64,000 nt of DNA from Enterobacteriaceae bacterium (GCA_902363335.1 CABIZV010000003.1:345475-409474), one strand, 5' to 3'; numbered from the stretch's first letter, positions 7,818 to 17,250 are shown. The notes: a model not told the origin generated them from the letters alone. Program-made: numbers and translations.

Positions 7818-8957
7818 ATGAGTGATTTTCTGCCGTTTTCACGCCCCTCGATGGGTGATGCGGAGTTCGCTGCGATAAAAGACGTGCTGCAGTCCGGCTG
7901 GATAACCACCGGGCCAAAAAATCAGGCGCTGGAAGAGGCATTTTGCACTTTAACGGGAAACCGCTTTGCGATTGCCGTGAGCTCCGCAACCGGCGGGATG
8001 CACGTGACGCTCATGGCGCTGGGCATTGGCCCGGGCGATGAGGTGATTACGCCGTCCCAGACCTGGGTTTCTACGCTCAATATGATCGTCTTACTTGGCG
8101 CAACGCCGGTGATGATCGATGTCGATCCTGACACCCTGATGGTGACGCCGAAGGCCGTTGAAGCCGCGATTACCCCACGTACCAAAGCGATTATTCCCGT
8201 GCATTACGCTGGTGCCCCGGCTGATATCGAGGGTATTCGTGCCGTTGCACAGCCTCATGGGATCCCGGTGATTGAAGATGCCGCGCACGCGGCGGGCACC
8301 CACTATAAAAACCGCCATGTTGGCTGGCAGGGAACAGCGATTTTCTCCTTCCACGCTATCAAAAACATGACCTGCGCCGAAGGTGGCCTGATTGTCACCG
8401 ACGATGAGCAACTGGCGAATCGTATTCGTAGCCTGAAATTCCACGGTCTCGGTGTTGACGCCTTTGACAGGCAAACGCTGGGGCGCGCGCCGCAGGCTGA
8501 GGTGATAAGCCCGGGCTTTAAATACAATCTCGCCGATATCAACGCCGCGCTGGCTCTGGTACAGCTGGGGAAACTGGGGCAGGCCAATCAACGCCGCAGC
8601 GAAATTGCCGCGCGCTACACGGCGGAGCTCGCCGACACGCCATTTCAGCCGCTGGCCGTTCCCGAATGGCCGCACCTGCATGCCTGGCATCTATTTATTA
8701 TCCGCGTTGATGAAGAGCGCTGCGGTATCAGCCGCGATGCCTTAATGGAGCAGCTGAAAGCCAAAGGCATCGGTACCGGTCTGCATTTCCGCGCGGCGCA
8801 TACCCAGAAATATTATCGCGAGCGCTTCCCGCAGCTGTCGCTGCCGAATACCGAATGGAACAGCGCGCGTATCTGTTCTATTCCGCTGTTCCCCGATATG
8901 ACCGATGACGATACCACCCGCGTGATTACCGCACTTCATCAGCTAGCAGGACGTTGA
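7818..8957 (+). CDS. arnB: UDP-4-amino-4-deoxy-L-arabinose aminotransferase
   Basis: 379 residues, full length for ArnB. This PLP enzyme of the DegT/DnrJ/EryC1 family transfers an amino group from glutamate to UDP-L-Ara4O, making UDP-L-Ara4N in the cytoplasm. The PLP lysine lies in SFHAIKNMTCAEGG (about residue 182), preceded by the VIEDAAHAAG cofactor loop. It is the first gene of arnBCADTEF, behind a PmrA-type box, with a TAAGGA ribosome site 8 bases from ATG 7818. arnC follows after a single base, so the two are translationally coupled. Confidence 0.95.
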   Translation: MSDFLPFSRPSMGDAEFAAIKDVLQSGWITTGPKNQALEEAFCTLTGNRFAIAVSSATGGMHVTLMALGIGPGDEVITPSQTWVSTLNMIVLLGATPVMIDVDPDTLMVTPKAVEAAITPRTKAIIPVHYAGAPADIEGIRAVAQPHGIPVIEDAAHAAGTHYKNRHVGWQGTAIFSFHAIKNMTCAEGGLIVTDDEQLANRIRSLKFHGLGVDAFDRQTLGRAPQAEVISPGFKYNLADINAALALVQLGKLGQANQRRSEIAARYTAELADTPFQPLAVPEWPHLHAWHLFIIRVDEERCGISRDALMEQLKAKGIGTGLHFRAAHTQKYYRERFPQLSLPNTEWNSARICSIPLFPDMTDDDTTRVITALHQLAGR

Positions 8958-8958
8958 G

Positions 8959-9939
8959 ATGTTTGAATACCCGAAAGTGAAAAAAGTCTCCGTGGTGATC
9001 CCGGTGTACAACGAGCAGGAGAGTCTGCCAGAGCTGATTCGTCGTACTGACGCGGCCTGCGCCCTCCTCAATCGTGATTATGAAATTCTGCTGGTCGATG
9101 ACGGTAGCGCTGATGACTCCGCGCGCATGTTGGTTGAGGCGGCAGAAGTGCCGGGCAGCCATGTTGTTGCGGTGCTGCTTAACCGCAACTACGGTCAGCA
9201 CTCGGCGATTATGGCCGGGTTCAGCCACGTGACCGGCGATCTGGTGATTACGCTGGACGCCGACCTGCAAAACCCGCCGGAAGAGATCCCGCGTTTGGTG
9301 GAAAAAGCCGATGAAGGCTACGACGTGGTGGGCACCGTTCGGCAAAATCGCCAGGACAGCGTGTTCCGCAAAACCGCCTCGAAGATGATCAATCGCCTGA
9401 TCCAACGCACTACCGGTAAAGCGATGGGCGACTACGGCTGCATGCTGCGCGCGTACCGCCGCCATATCATCGACGCGATGCTCAATTGCCATGAGCGCAG
9501 CACCTTCATCCCCATTCTGGCGAATACGTTCGCCCGCCGCGCCGTGGAGATTCCGGTGCATCACGCTGAGCGTGAGTTTGGCGACTCGAAATACAGTTTT
9601 ATGCGCCTGATAAACCTGATGTACGACTTGGTGACCTGTTTGACGACCACGCCGCTGCGTCTATTAAGCGTGGTCGGCAGCGTTATCGCCCTGGTGGGTT
9701 TTGCCTTCTCACTTCTGCTGGTTGTCCTGCGGTTAACGCTCGGCGCGGAGTGGGCGGGTGACGGCGTGTTCATGCTATTTGCCATTTTATTCATGTTTAT
9801 CGGCGCCCAGTTTATCGGTATGGGGCTGCTTGGGGAGTATATCGGGCGCATCTACAACGATGTCCGCGCGCGTCCCCGCTACTTTATTCAACGTGTTGTA
9901 CGCCAGGAAAGCCTGGTCTCTGAAGAGGAAGATCGCTAA
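8959..9939 (+). CDS. arnC: Undecaprenyl-phosphate 4-deoxy-4-formamido-L-arabinose transferase
   Basis: 326 residues. The GT2 glycosyltransferase domain spans about 1-225 (VVIPVYNEQESLP, LVDDGSADDS, and LDADLQNPPEE with the metal-binding DAD). Two C-terminal transmembrane helices follow (about 236-260 and 270-295), as in other polyprenyl-phosphate glycosyltransferases. It moves L-Ara4-formyl-N from UDP to undecaprenyl phosphate on the inner face of the inner membrane. The stop codon overlaps the arnA start (TAATG). Confidence 0.95.
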   Translation: MFEYPKVKKVSVVIPVYNEQESLPELIRRTDAACALLNRDYEILLVDDGSADDSARMLVEAAEVPGSHVVAVLLNRNYGQHSAIMAGFSHVTGDLVITLDADLQNPPEEIPRLVEKADEGYDVVGTVRQNRQDSVFRKTASKMINRLIQRTTGKAMGDYGCMLRAYRRHIIDAMLNCHERSTFIPILANTFARRAVEIPVHHAEREFGDSKYSFMRLINLMYDLVTCLTTTPLRLLSVVGSVIALVGFAFSLLLVVLRLTLGAEWAGDGVFMLFAILFMFIGAQFIGMGLLGEYIGRIYNDVRARPRYFIQRVVRQESLVSEEEDR

Positions 9940-11924
9940 TGAAAGCTGTTGTTTTTGCCTACCATGATATGGGTTGCACCGGAATTCAGGCTTTGCTGGA
10001 CGCCGGATACAACATCGAGGCGATTTTCACTCACCCGGATAATGCCGGTGAGAACCATTTCTTTGGCTCCGTCGCGCGTCTGGCGGCCGAGCAGGGCATT
10101 GCTGTTTATGCGCCGGAAGACGTGAATCACCCGCTGTGGGTCGATCGTATTCGGGCCATGAACCCTGACGTTATTTTCTCCTTCTACTATCGCAATCTTA
10201 TCAGTAACGACATCCTGAGCCTGGCGCCAAAAGGCGCGTTCAACCTGCACGGCTCGCTGCTGCCGAAATATCGCGGTCGCGCGCCGCTGAATTGGGTGCT
10301 GGTCAACGGTGAAAAAGAGACCGGTGTTACCCTTCATCGTATGACTCAGCGTGCGGATGCGGGCGATATCTTGGCGCAGCAGACGGTGGCGATTACCGAT
10401 ACTGATGTGGCGCTGTCGCTACACCGTAAACTCTGTTCCGCCTCGCAAATGCTGCTGGGCGACGTGCTGCCGAAAATTCGCAGCGGGCAGACGCAGGAAC
10501 GCGCGCAGGATGATACGCAGGCGACCTATGTGGGTCGTCGTACCCCGGAAGATGGTCGCCTGAACTGGGAGAAACCGGCGCAGGAATTACACAACCTGGT
10601 GCGTGCGGTCAGCGACCCGTGGCCGGGTGCGTTTGGCTTCGTCGGCACCTGTAAATTCATCGTCTGGACGTCGCGTGTGCGCAACGATCTGCCTGCCGCG
10701 AAGCCGGGCACCGTACTGTCGGTCGCCCCGCTGGTGGTTGCATGTGGTGAGGGGGCGCTGGAAATCGTCACCGGCCAGAGCGCCAACGGTGTCTATATGC
10801 AGGGCACTCAGCTTGCGCCAGCAATGGGTCTGGTCGCGGGGGCGCTGCTCTCCAGCCGTCCGTTTACCGCCGTTAAGCGTCGTACCCGCGTGCTGATTCT
10901 TGGGGTAAACGGTTTTATCGGTAACCACCTGACCGAGCGTCTGCTTGCTGATGATAATTACGAAATCTACGGCCTGGATATTGGTTCTGATGCGATAAGC
11001 CGCTTCCTGGATTGTCCGCGCTTCCACTTCGTCGAAGGGGATATCAGCATTCACTCCGAATGGATTGAATATCACATCAAGAAATGTGATGTGGTGCTGC
11101 CGCTGGTGGCGATCGCCACGCCGATTGAGTACACCCGTAACCCGCTGCGCGTGTTCGAGCTGGATTTCGAAGAAAACCTGAAGATTATCCGCGACTGCGT
11201 GAAGTACAACAAACGCATCATCTTCCCGTCGACTTCTGAAGTTTACGGCATGTGTACCGACGACAGTTTCGATGAAGACACCTCGAACCTGGTGGTGGGG
11301 CCAATCAACAAGCAGCGCTGGATCTACTCAGTATCCAAACAGCTTCTGGATCGTGTGATCTGGGCCTACGGTGACAAAACGGATCTTAAATTTACGCTGT
11401 TCCGTCCGTTTAACTGGATGGGCCCGCGCCTGGATAACCTGAACGCCGCGCGTATCGGCAGCTCGCGCGCCATTACCCAGCTTATCTTAAACCTGGTGGA
11501 AGGTTCACCGATTAAGCTGATTGAAGGCGGCAAGCAGAAACGTTGCTTCACCGATATCAGCGACGGTATTGAAGCGCTGTTCCGCATCATCGAAAACAAA
11601 GATGGTCGCTGCGACGGGCAGATTATCAACATCGGTAACCCGGATAATGAAGCGAGCATCAAGGAGCTGGCGGAAATGCTGCTCGACTGCTTCGAGCGTC
11701 ACCCACTGCGCGACCGTTTCCCGCCGTTTGCTGGCTTCCGTGAAGTGGAAAGCAGCGACTATTATGGTAAGGGTTATCAGGACGTTGAGCACCGTAAGCC
11801 GAGCATTCGCAACGCCAAACGCTTACTCGACTGGCAGCCGACGGTTGAGATGCAGCAAACGGTGGAAGAGACGCTGGACTTCTTCCTGCGTACGGTAGAA
11901 CTAACGGAAGAAAAATCTTCATGA
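9939..11924 (+). CDS. arnA: Bifunctional UDP-Ara4N formyltransferase / UDP-glucuronate decarboxylase
   Basis: 661 residues, normal for the two-domain ArnA. Residues 1-305 are the 10-formyl-THF-dependent formyltransferase (HGSLLPKYRGRAPLNW holds the catalytic Asn/His). The second half is an SDR-type NAD-dependent UDP-glucuronate C-4 oxidase/decarboxylase, with GVNGFIGNHL as Rossmann motif and YSVSKQ as the YxxxK active site. It thus catalyses both the first committed step (UDP-GlcA to UDP-Ara4O) and the formylation after ArnB. It overlaps arnC by one base and arnD by four. Confidence 0.96.
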   Translation: MKAVVFAYHDMGCTGIQALLDAGYNIEAIFTHPDNAGENHFFGSVARLAAEQGIAVYAPEDVNHPLWVDRIRAMNPDVIFSFYYRNLISNDILSLAPKGAFNLHGSLLPKYRGRAPLNWVLVNGEKETGVTLHRMTQRADAGDILAQQTVAITDTDVALSLHRKLCSASQMLLGDVLPKIRSGQTQERAQDDTQATYVGRRTPEDGRLNWEKPAQELHNLVRAVSDPWPGAFGFVGTCKFIVWTSRVRNDLPAAKPGTVLSVAPLVVACGEGALEIVTGQSANGVYMQGTQLAPAMGLVAGALLSSRPFTAVKRRTRVLILGVNGFIGNHLTERLLADDNYEIYGLDIGSDAISRFLDCPRFHFVEGDISIHSEWIEYHIKKCDVVLPLVAIATPIEYTRNPLRVFELDFEENLKIIRDCVKYNKRIIFPSTSEVYGMCTDDSFDEDTSNLVVGPINKQRWIYSVSKQLLDRVIWAYGDKTDLKFTLFRPFNWMGPRLDNLNAARIGSSRAITQLILNLVEGSPIKLIEGGKQKRCFTDISDGIEALFRIIENKDGRCDGQIINIGNPDNEASIKELAEMLLDCFERHPLRDRFPPFAGFREVESSDYYGKGYQDVEHRKPSIRNAKRLLDWQPTVEMQQTVEETLDFFLRTVELTEEKSS

Positions 11925-12823
11925 GAAAAGTCGGTTTGCGCGTTGATGTGGATACCTTTCGCGGTACGCGCGAAGGGGTTCCACGGCTGATGTCGGTGCT
12001 GAAAAAACACCGCGTGCAGGCCAGCTTTTTCTTCAGTTTAGGGCCGGACAATATGGGGCGTCACCTGTGGCGCCTGATAAAACCGAAGTTCTTATGGAAG
12101 ATGCTGCGCTCACGCGCGGCCTCGCTGTATGGCTGGGATATTCTGCTTGCCGGAACTGCCTGGCCTGGAAGACGTATTGGTGCGGCGAACGCGGAGATTA
12201 TCCGCAACGTAGCCCTGGTGCACGAGGTCGGGCTGCATGCCTGGGATCATCACCGCTGGCAGCAATGGAGCGGCGTGTGGAAAGAGCAGCAGCTGGTTGA
12301 TGAGATTGCGCGGGGCCTGCACGAACTAGAGGCGATCCTTGGCCGTCCTGTTTCCTGTTCCGCCGTCGCTGGCTGGCGCGCCGACCAGCGCGTGGTGAAG
12401 GCCAAAGAGTCGTTCGATTTTCTCTATAACAGTGACTGTCGCGGCACGCAGCCGTTTCGCCCGCAGTTCAGTAACGGTGAGCTCGCCACGGTACAGATTC
12501 CGGTCACTTTACCGACCTGGGATGAGGCAGTGGGGACAGTAGTTAGCGCTGACAACTTCAACCGCTGGCTGCTGGAACAAATCCGTCTTGATACCGGTAC
12601 GCCGGTTTATACCATCCATGCTGAAGTGGAAGGTGGTGTCTGTGCCGAACAGTTTGATGACCTGTTAACCCTAGCGGCAAAGCAGGACATTAACTTTTGC
12701 CCACTGAGCCAGCTCTTGCCGGATGACTTTAGTCAATTACCGGTCGGGAAGGTGGTTCGTGGAGAAATTGCCGGTCGTGAAGGCTGGTTGGGTTGCCAAC
12801 AACTGTTGAGTCCTGATGTATGA
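11921..12823 (+). CDS. arnD: 4-deoxy-4-formamido-L-arabinose-phosphoundecaprenol deformylase
   Basis: 300 residues of the NodB/polysaccharide deacetylase family. The N-terminal RVDVDTFRGTREGVP carries the metal-binding aspartates, and EVGLHAWDHHRWQ the metal histidines. It removes the formyl group from undecaprenyl-phosphate-Ara4FN, making the transfer-ready donor and pulling the pathway forward. ATG 11921 overlaps the arnA stop by four bases, and the arnT start overlaps its own stop in the same way, indicating coupled translation. Confidence 0.95.
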   Translation: MRKVGLRVDVDTFRGTREGVPRLMSVLKKHRVQASFFFSLGPDNMGRHLWRLIKPKFLWKMLRSRAASLYGWDILLAGTAWPGRRIGAANAEIIRNVALVHEVGLHAWDHHRWQQWSGVWKEQQLVDEIARGLHELEAILGRPVSCSAVAGWRADQRVVKAKESFDFLYNSDCRGTQPFRPQFSNGELATVQIPVTLPTWDEAVGTVVSADNFNRWLLEQIRLDTGTPVYTIHAEVEGGVCAEQFDDLLTLAAKQDINFCPLSQLLPDDFSQLPVGKVVRGEIAGREGWLGCQQLLSPDV

Positions 12824-14475
12824 AATCGTTGCGCTATGGGATTTCGTTAGTCGCATTATTTGCTCTGTATTACCTGGTTCCACTTAATTTTCGCCTGTTG
12901 TGGCAGCCTGATGAAACCCGTTACGCGGAGATCAGCCGCGAAATGCTGGCGACCGGTGATTGGGTAGTCCCGCATTTTCTCGGGCTTCGTTATTTCGAAA
13001 AACCCATAGCCGGTTACTGGATTAACAGCATCGGCCAGTGGCTGTTTGGTCACAATAATTTTGCCGTCCGCTTTGGCGTGGTGTTCTCCATCACCGTTTC
13101 CGCCCTGCTGGTCGCGTGGCTGGCGTGGAAAATCTGGCGTGACCAGAAGGTGGCGCTGCTCTCCGGGGTTATTTTCCTTACCGCGTTTCTGGTTTACGGG
13201 ATTGGCACCTACGCCGTTCTCGACCCGATGATCACCTTGTGGATGACGCTGGCGATGTTCAGCTTCTGGCTTGCGGCATCGGCCAAAAGCACTGGCGAAC
13301 GATTCTGGGGCTACGTGCTGCTGGGCGTTGCCTGCGGTATGGGCGTGATGACCAAAGGTTTTCTGGCGCTGGCGGTGCCGGTCATTAGCGTGCTGCCGTG
13401 GGTTATTGCCCAAAAACGCTGGCGGGAAGTGCTGATCTGGGGCTGGTTATCGGTGCTGGTATGTGTGCTCACCGTGCTGCCGTGGGGCCTGGCGATTGCC
13501 GCACGTGAAGGCGATTTCTGGCGCTATTTCTTCTGGGTGGAACATATTCAACGTTTCGCGCAGAGCGATGCCCAGCATAAAGCACCGTTCTGGTATTACC
13601 TGCCGTTCCTGATTGCCGGAAGCCTGCCGTGGCTGGCGCTGTTACCGGGTGCGCTCAAGCGTGGCTGGCACGAGCGTGAAGGGCTGGGTGGCGCGTTCTA
13701 TTTACTGGGATGGATAGCCATGCCGTTCCTGTTCTTTAGCATCGCCAAAGGCAAGCTGCCGACCTACATTCTGCCGTGTTTTGCTCCGCTCGCGATGCTG
13801 ATGGCGCGCTATGCGGTCGATATTGCGAAAACCGGCGGACGCGCGCTGCGGGTGAACGGTATCATCAACCTCGTCTTTGGCGTGGTGGGCCTGGTGGCGG
13901 TTGCGGTGGTGTCGCCGTGGGGGCCGATGAAGCATCCGGTGTGGATGCAGATTGAGCTGTATAAATGCGTGTTGGCAGCGGTGGCCTTCTTCGTCTGGGC
14001 GCTGATGGGCTGGCTGTCGATGAAGCCAGGAACCCAGCGCTGGACGCTGGCGGCACTGTGTCCTTTAGGGTTGGCTTTGCTGGTCGGATTTGCCATTCCT
14101 GACCGGGTGACCGACACTAAGCAGCCGCAATTCCTGGTCGATATCGTGAATGAATCGCTGACGCCGAGCCGTTATGTGCTGAGTAACAGCGTGGGCGTTG
14201 CCGCGGGGCTCGCCTGGGAACTCAAACGTAGCGATGTGATGCTTTACGGGCAACAGGGTGAACTGAGGTATGGTCTCTCGTATCCTGATGCCAAAGGCCG
14301 CTATATCTCCACTGAAGATTTTCCACAGTGGTTAGAGGCGCATCGTCAGGAAGGGCCAATTTCGTTGGTGTTACGATTGTCTCATGATGTACAGGTCGCG
14401 GATTTACCGCTACCAAAACCGGATGAGAGCTATGTGATGGGCCGCACCGTGTTTATTCAGTATCGTCCGCAATGA
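12820..14475 (+). CDS. arnT: Undecaprenyl-phosphate-L-Ara4N:lipid A 4-amino-4-deoxy-L-arabinosyltransferase
   Basis: 551 residues, a polytopic GT83/PMT-like integral membrane transferase. The first periplasmic loop carries the conserved PDETRYAEISREML; about 12 helices follow, and the C-terminal domain (from about 440) is periplasmic. It transfers L-Ara4N from undecaprenyl phosphate to lipid A phosphates on the outer face of the inner membrane, lowering negative charge and giving polymyxin and cationic-peptide resistance. It overlaps arnD and arnE by four bases each. Confidence 0.95.
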   Translation: MKSLRYGISLVALFALYYLVPLNFRLLWQPDETRYAEISREMLATGDWVVPHFLGLRYFEKPIAGYWINSIGQWLFGHNNFAVRFGVVFSITVSALLVAWLAWKIWRDQKVALLSGVIFLTAFLVYGIGTYAVLDPMITLWMTLAMFSFWLAASAKSTGERFWGYVLLGVACGMGVMTKGFLALAVPVISVLPWVIAQKRWREVLIWGWLSVLVCVLTVLPWGLAIAAREGDFWRYFFWVEHIQRFAQSDAQHKAPFWYYLPFLIAGSLPWLALLPGALKRGWHEREGLGGAFYLLGWIAMPFLFFSIAKGKLPTYILPCFAPLAMLMARYAVDIAKTGGRALRVNGIINLVFGVVGLVAVAVVSPWGPMKHPVWMQIELYKCVLAAVAFFVWALMGWLSMKPGTQRWTLAALCPLGLALLVGFAIPDRVTDTKQPQFLVDIVNESLTPSRYVLSNSVGVAAGLAWELKRSDVMLYGQQGELRYGLSYPDAKGRYISTEDFPQWLEAHRQEGPISLVLRLSHDVQVADLPLPKPDESYVMGRTVFIQYRPQ

Positions 14476-14810
14476 TGGTCTGGGCTTGCTTGCTCCTTGC
14501 CAGCTTGTTGAGCTGTGCCGGGCAGCTATGCCAGAAACAGGCGACGCGCCCGGCGCCAAAAGGGCAGCGCGGACGCCACCTGATGACCTGGCTTGGGCTG
14601 GCGCTGGCGCTGCTCGGGCTGGGAATGCTGCTGTGGCTGCTGGTGCTCCAGCAGATCCCGGTCAGCGTGGCCTACCCGATGCTCAGTCTGAACTTTGTCT
14701 GGGTGACGCTGGCGGCGCGCACTATCTGGCGTGAGCCGGTCAGTCGTCGTCACTGGGCTGGCGTAGGGTTGATTATCGTCGGCATTATGCTGGTGGGGAG
14801 CAGCGTCTGA
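14472..14810 (+). CDS. arnE: Undecaprenyl-phosphate-L-Ara4N flippase subunit
   Basis: 112 residues, four hydrophobic segments, of the small multidrug resistance/EamA-like fold (VSVAYPMLSLNFVWV). With ArnF it flips undecaprenyl-phosphate-L-Ara4N to the periplasmic side so ArnT can use it. Two adjacent ATGs exist (14472 and 14475); the first overlaps the arnT stop (ATGATG) and either could serve. ArnE and ArnF overlap by one base, matching their action as a heterodimer. Confidence 0.92.
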   Translation: MMVWACLLLASLLSCAGQLCQKQATRPAPKGQRGRHLMTWLGLALALLGLGMLLWLLVLQQIPVSVAYPMLSLNFVWVTLAARTIWREPVSRRHWAGVGLIIVGIMLVGSSV

Positions 14811-15196
14811 TGGGGCTTTTCTGGGCATTAATGAGCGTGATATTGGTGAGCGCCGCGCAGCTGACGCTGCGCGCTGCCATGACCATGCTGCCATCGGCGG
14901 AGCAGCCATGGGTATTTGTGCTGCACCTGCTGCATATTGGCGACGGTACGCTGCTCCTGCTGTTGGGATTGCTGGGATACGTGGCCTCGATGGCCTGCTG
15001 GTTTTTCGCCCTCAAGCAACTGCCGCTGGCCAAAGCTTACGCCTTGTTGAGCTTGAGCTATATGGTGGTGTGGCTTGCCGCCATCTGGCTACCGGGGTGG
15101 CACGAACCGTTCTCCTGGCGCGGGCTGCTGGGCGTGGTGGTGATTGTGGCTGGAGTAATAACCATCTTTTGGCCGAATAAAGCTGCGCGTTCCTGA
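14810..15196 (+). CDS. arnF: Undecaprenyl-phosphate-L-Ara4N flippase subunit
   Basis: 128 residues with four predicted membrane helices, same fold as ArnE and partner in the flippase (LPLAKAYALLSLSYMVVWLA is the conserved core). It is the last gene of the operon. Its ATG overlaps the arnE stop by one base. The 3' end runs straight into REP palindromes (15207-15327), with no classical T-tract terminator visible. Confidence 0.92.
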   Translation: MGLFWALMSVILVSAAQLTLRAAMTMLPSAEQPWVFVLHLLHIGDGTLLLLLGLLGYVASMACWFFALKQLPLAKAYALLSLSYMVVWLAAIWLPGWHEPFSWRGLLGVVVIVAGVITIFWPNKAARS

Positions 15197-15206
15197 TAGT
15201 GCGTTG

Positions 15207-15327
15207 CCTCCCCGGGGGCGGCGTAAACGCCTTGCCGCCATCCGGCAATCTGAGCGATTATGCCTGATGACGCTACGCTTATCAGGCCTACAATTTGTAG
15301 CCCGGCCAAGCGCAGCGCCGCCGGGAA
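15207..15327. repeat. REP/BIME cluster between arnF and yhhS
   Basis: Three palindromic units of two types are visible: GCCGCCATCCGGC and GCCTGATGACGC...ATCAGGCCTAC, then a GTAGCCCGGCCAAGCGCAGC unit shared with 31277-31307. Extragenic REP sequences of this kind bind gyrase, IHF or Pol I and stabilise upstream mRNA. They explain most of the 199-bp gap. Confidence 0.8.
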
Positions 15328-15395
15328 AACTCGCAGTGCCCCGCTGATAAAATATGCAATAATGCCTTTTTCGTTGCACCTATAAGGGATTATCT

Positions 15396-16586
15396 ATGTC
15401 TGCGGCCGACGCAGAGGGGCAGCTTAGCGGCTTGCGTCTCAACCTGCGTATTGTCTCCGTCGTTATCTTCAACTTCGCCAGCTATCTCACCATTGGCCTG
15501 CCGTTGGCGGTATTGCCCGGCTATGTCCATGATGTCATGGGATTCAGCGCTTTCTGGGCGGGGTTGGTTATCAGTCTGCAATATTTCGCCACGCTACTTA
15601 GCCGTCCTCATGCTGGACGTTATGCGGATCAACTCGGGCCGAAAAAAATCGTCGTCTTTGGCCTTTGCGGCTGCTTCCTCAGCGGTCTGGGCTATTTACT
15701 GGCGTCGTTGGGCAGCGATTGGCCGCTCGTAAGCCTGGTTCTGTTGTGCTCAGGACGCGTAATCCTCGGTATCGGGCAAAGTTTCGCCGGAACGGGCTCA
15801 ACCCTCTGGGGTGTAGGCGTGGTGGGTGCGCCGCATATTGGGCGAGTGATTTCCTGGAACGGAATTGTCACCTATGGTGCGATGGCTCTGGGCGCGCCGC
15901 TGGGCGTGCTGTGCTACCGCTATATTGGCCTGCAGGGATTGGCGCTGGCAATCATGGCCGTTGCCGCGGTGGCGATTTTAGCGGCGCTGCCGCGCGCCGA
16001 AGTGAAGGCCACAAAAGGCAAGCCGATGTCGTTTCGCGCGGTGCTGGGCCGCGTGTGGCCCTACGGTATGGCGCTGGCGCTCTCGTCCGCCGGGTTTGGC
16101 GTTATCGCCACCTTTATCACCCTGTTTTACGATGCTAAAGGCTGGGATGGTGCGGCTTTCGCGCTCACCCTGTTTAGCTGCGCGTTCGTCGGTACGCGAC
16201 TGCTGTTCCCCAACGGCATCAACCGCCTGGGTGGGCTGAATGTGGCGATGATCTGTTTCTCCGTTGAGATTCTGGGCCTGCTGTTAGTCGGTTTTGCAAC
16301 CGCGCCGTTGCTGGCAAAAATCGGCACGTTTCTGGCGGGGGCGGGATTCTCGCTCGTATTCCCGGCGCTCGGCGTGGTGGCCGTCAAAGCCGTGCCGCCG
16401 CAAAATCAGGGGGCGGCGCTGGCAACCTATACCGTCTTTATGGATCTTTCGTTAGGGATAACCGGGCCGCTGGCGGGTTTGTTGATGGCGTATATGGGAG
16501 TGTCGACAATCTATCTCGCGGCGGCGGGGTTGGTTACCGTGGCCCTGTTGTTGGGGTGGCAATTAAAAAAACGGCCTCTGGCGTAA
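15396..16586 (+). CDS. yhhS: MFS transporter YhhS
   Basis: 396 residues with 12 probable transmembrane helices, a major facilitator of the drug/arabinose-exporter type. It is close to E. coli YhhS from LRLNLRIVSVVIFNFASYLT onward, with the helix 2-3 motif GRYADQLGPKKIV. The N-terminal 10 residues differ from E. coli, and its C-terminal tail is shorter. Physiological substrate uncertain (glyphosate resistance on overproduction is reported for the family). It stands alone on the plus strand, converging with dcrB; the dcrB terminator overlaps its last codons. Confidence 0.92.
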   Translation: MSAADAEGQLSGLRLNLRIVSVVIFNFASYLTIGLPLAVLPGYVHDVMGFSAFWAGLVISLQYFATLLSRPHAGRYADQLGPKKIVVFGLCGCFLSGLGYLLASLGSDWPLVSLVLLCSGRVILGIGQSFAGTGSTLWGVGVVGAPHIGRVISWNGIVTYGAMALGAPLGVLCYRYIGLQGLALAIMAVAAVAILAALPRAEVKATKGKPMSFRAVLGRVWPYGMALALSSAGFGVIATFITLFYDAKGWDGAAFALTLFSCAFVGTRLLFPNGINRLGGLNVAMICFSVEILGLLLVGFATAPLLAKIGTFLAGAGFSLVFPALGVVAVKAVPPQNQGAALATYTVFMDLSLGITGPLAGLLMAYMGVSTIYLAAAGLVTVALLLGWQLKKRPLA

Positions 16587-16600
16587 CGACGCGAGAGGCC
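16565..16600 (-). terminator. dcrB terminator overlapping the yhhS 3' end
   Basis: GGCCTCT (16573-16579) pairs with AGAGGCC (16594-16600), and the stem extends with GCG/CGC. On the minus strand it is followed by seven T residues, so it ends dcrB transcription. On the plus strand no T tract follows. Confidence 0.75.
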
Positions 16601-16619
16601 ATTTCAACATCATAGAGAA

Positions 16620-17177
16620 TTAGTTGATGACTAAAGTATTAATGATGTTTTCCGCAGCGGTCTGCGCCTGCTGCTGATTGTCCGCTGGCAGCGTGACCTG
16701 AATGGTCAGCAGTTTGCCGTCGACTTTACCGAGAACCACGGAAGAGTAAGCGGTCTGACCTTTAGCAGAGATAATGCTGTCGAGCTGCTGAAGGGTGTGG
16801 CCTTTTACATCGATGGATTTATTGGTCACCACCTGCAGCTGCGGATCGCGGTTGCGCTGCTGTTCTTCCAGGCGTTTTGCCATGACGGCCAAATCTTCGT
16901 TAGTCCCGTCACCCACGATAACGATGACCGCTTTCTGGCCGGTCGCGTCGGAGTAAACGTGCATGTTGTTGCTTTGCGTTCCCAATTTGCCGCTCTGATC
17001 GCTCATACCGGCAGGTAACGTGAAGCCTACCTTACCGTCTAACAGGCTGATGGCCTGCCCGGCGGCGTCACTTGCGGCAGCCGAACCCTGTGCAGGGGTG
17101 CTGGTATCGCTGTTATCACAGGCAGCAAGACCCGCGACCAGCAGGCCAATACCAACATATTTCACCAATTTGCGCAT
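16620..17177 (-). CDS. dcrB: DcrB-family lipoprotein
   Basis: 185 residues. The N-terminus is a lipoprotein signal ending in the lipobox LAAC, with Cys20 as the acylation site (GLLVAGLAACDNSD), followed by an Ala/Ser/Gln-rich linker and the conserved DcrB domain. In E. coli DcrB is an envelope lipoprotein needed for phage C1 and C6 DNA injection, and it affects membrane/lipoprotein maturation. It lies in the conserved yhhS-dcrB-yhhQ order, 73 bases after the yhhQ stop. Confidence 0.93.
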   Translation of the reverse strand: MRKLVKYVGIGLLVAGLAACDNSDTSTPAQGSAAASDAAGQAISLLDGKVGFTLPAGMSDQSGKLGTQSNNMHVYSDATGQKAVIVIVGDGTNEDLAVMAKRLEEQQRNRDPQLQVVTNKSIDVKGHTLQQLDSIISAKGQTAYSSVVLGKVDGKLLTIQVTLPADNQQQAQTAAENIINTLVIN

Positions 17178-17250
17178 TGACTTCTTCCTTTCGATAAACA
17201 GCCACTAACGGCCCATTTACCTATCTTATCACAACCAATGTCATGAACTC

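Noticed and set aside
8091..8690. 199-residue frame opposite arnB, and similar large antisense frames across arn, ugp, liv and glg genes
   Set aside because: High-G+C coding DNA gives long antisense frames; none has domain features, RBS or sensible context.
9939..11924. Possible fusion or frameshift artefact in the two-domain arnA
   Set aside because: The bifunctional formyltransferase/decarboxylase is the normal ArnA architecture and length.
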